Below, piece after piece: positions 5,398 through 5,511 of a stretch of DNA of 5,511 nucleotides. Source of the DNA: RGIG4608 sp045606265 (lineage in GTDB: Bacteria > Bacillota > Clostridia > Oscillospirales > CAG-272); NCBI GenBank assembly GCA_045606265.1, contig JAZURO010000063.1:1-5511 (forward strand), read 5' to 3'. Under the pieces are notes generated by a model. The model was not told the DNA's origin, made no database searches, and saw only the letters and a list, made by a program, of their open reading frames with translations. Every line of letters starts with the position of its first letter. Within the stretch, counting starts at the first letter, position 1. Made by a program: the position numbers and the translations under genes.

Positions 5398-5511
5398 ATG
5401 GACTAAACAAAATAGTGAGATTATATTTATTTGTTTTTGTGTTATTATTGCTATTGTCTATTTATGCTTTACCAACAATAGTTTTTGCAGAAAAAACATA
5501 TTGATTTATTG
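5398..5511 (+). pseudogene. Frameshifted start of an exported-protein gene (partial)
   Basis: From the ATG at 5398 the frame reads Met-Asp-stop (TAA at 5404-5406). In another frame, from about 5403 to 5501, the DNA encodes a textbook signal peptide: basic residues in NKIVR, a hydrophobic stretch LYLFVFVLLLLLS, a turn with Pro, and VFA followed by EKTY, a plausible signal peptidase I site. That frame then meets TGA at 5502-5504, with 7 bases left in the window. One missing base after the ATG would join start and signal peptide. Other readings are a sequencing indel, or weak initiation at GTG 5415, about 25 nt from the ribosome binding site. The mature part of the gene, if any, lies outside the window. 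Confidence 0.5.

Noticed and set aside
5399..5511. Alternative frame from 5399 encoding a hydrophobic stretch to the window end
   Set aside because: It stays open but has no start codon. It is Cys-rich and lacks the basic start and cleavage-site pattern that the neighbouring frame shows so well, so it is more likely the shadow of the signal peptide frame.

Overview
The window looks like part of the chromosome of an anaerobic, fermentative, AT-rich member of the Clostridia. This is inferred from three things: a homodimeric-type pyruvate:ferredoxin oxidoreductase (PFOR/NifJ) of clostridial type, strong AGGAGG-class ribosome binding sites, and AT-rich intergenic DNA with Gram-positive-style promoters. 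No marker fixes the genus. The PFOR gene strongly prefers codons such as CTT, AAG and GTT, as expected for a highly expressed core metabolic gene. The downstream lipoprotein gene is visibly AT-richer and lacks that bias.

Layout. (1) Positions 1-878 hold no gene I can support but are dense in foldable repeats. There is a 9-bp-stem hairpin (79-108). Two related units follow (131-284 and 285-483) that share two conserved hairpins with variable loops. A pair of short direct repeats (524-558) precedes a perfect-stem three-way-junction element (576-651). Further hairpins lie at 675-713, and an imperfect 28-bp direct repeat (723-788) has an inverted relative at 51-71. (2) Positions 879-973 are the nifJ control region: an extended -10 promoter (TTTACA-17-TAAAAT), a Rex-like operator just past the predicted transcription start, and AGGAGG. 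(3) Positions 974-4570 encode a complete 1198-aa PFOR with all expected thiamine diphosphate (TPP) and [4Fe-4S] ligands. (4) Positions 4591-4619 form a strong GC-rich terminator hairpin. (5) Positions 4696-4724 are a second good promoter, whose spacer contains a dyad. (6) Positions 4798-5385 encode an unrecognised 195-aa predicted lipoprotein. (7) From 5384 to the window end there is a good ribosome binding site and an ATG that meets a stop after two codons, while a near-perfect signal peptide runs in another frame. This looks like a frameshifted, decayed gene start or a sequencing error.

How it fits together. PFOR appears monocistronic and probably under NADH/NAD+ control by Rex, which suits an enzyme supplying acetyl-CoA and reduced ferredoxin for fermentation. 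The lipoprotein and the broken exported-protein ORF form a separate unit, with 12 nt between the first stop codon and the next ATG. The most unusual part is the roughly 700-nt non-coding block of multi-hairpin repeats upstream of nifJ. It may be a family of small non-autonomous repeats or structured RNAs; its function cannot be told from the sequence alone.
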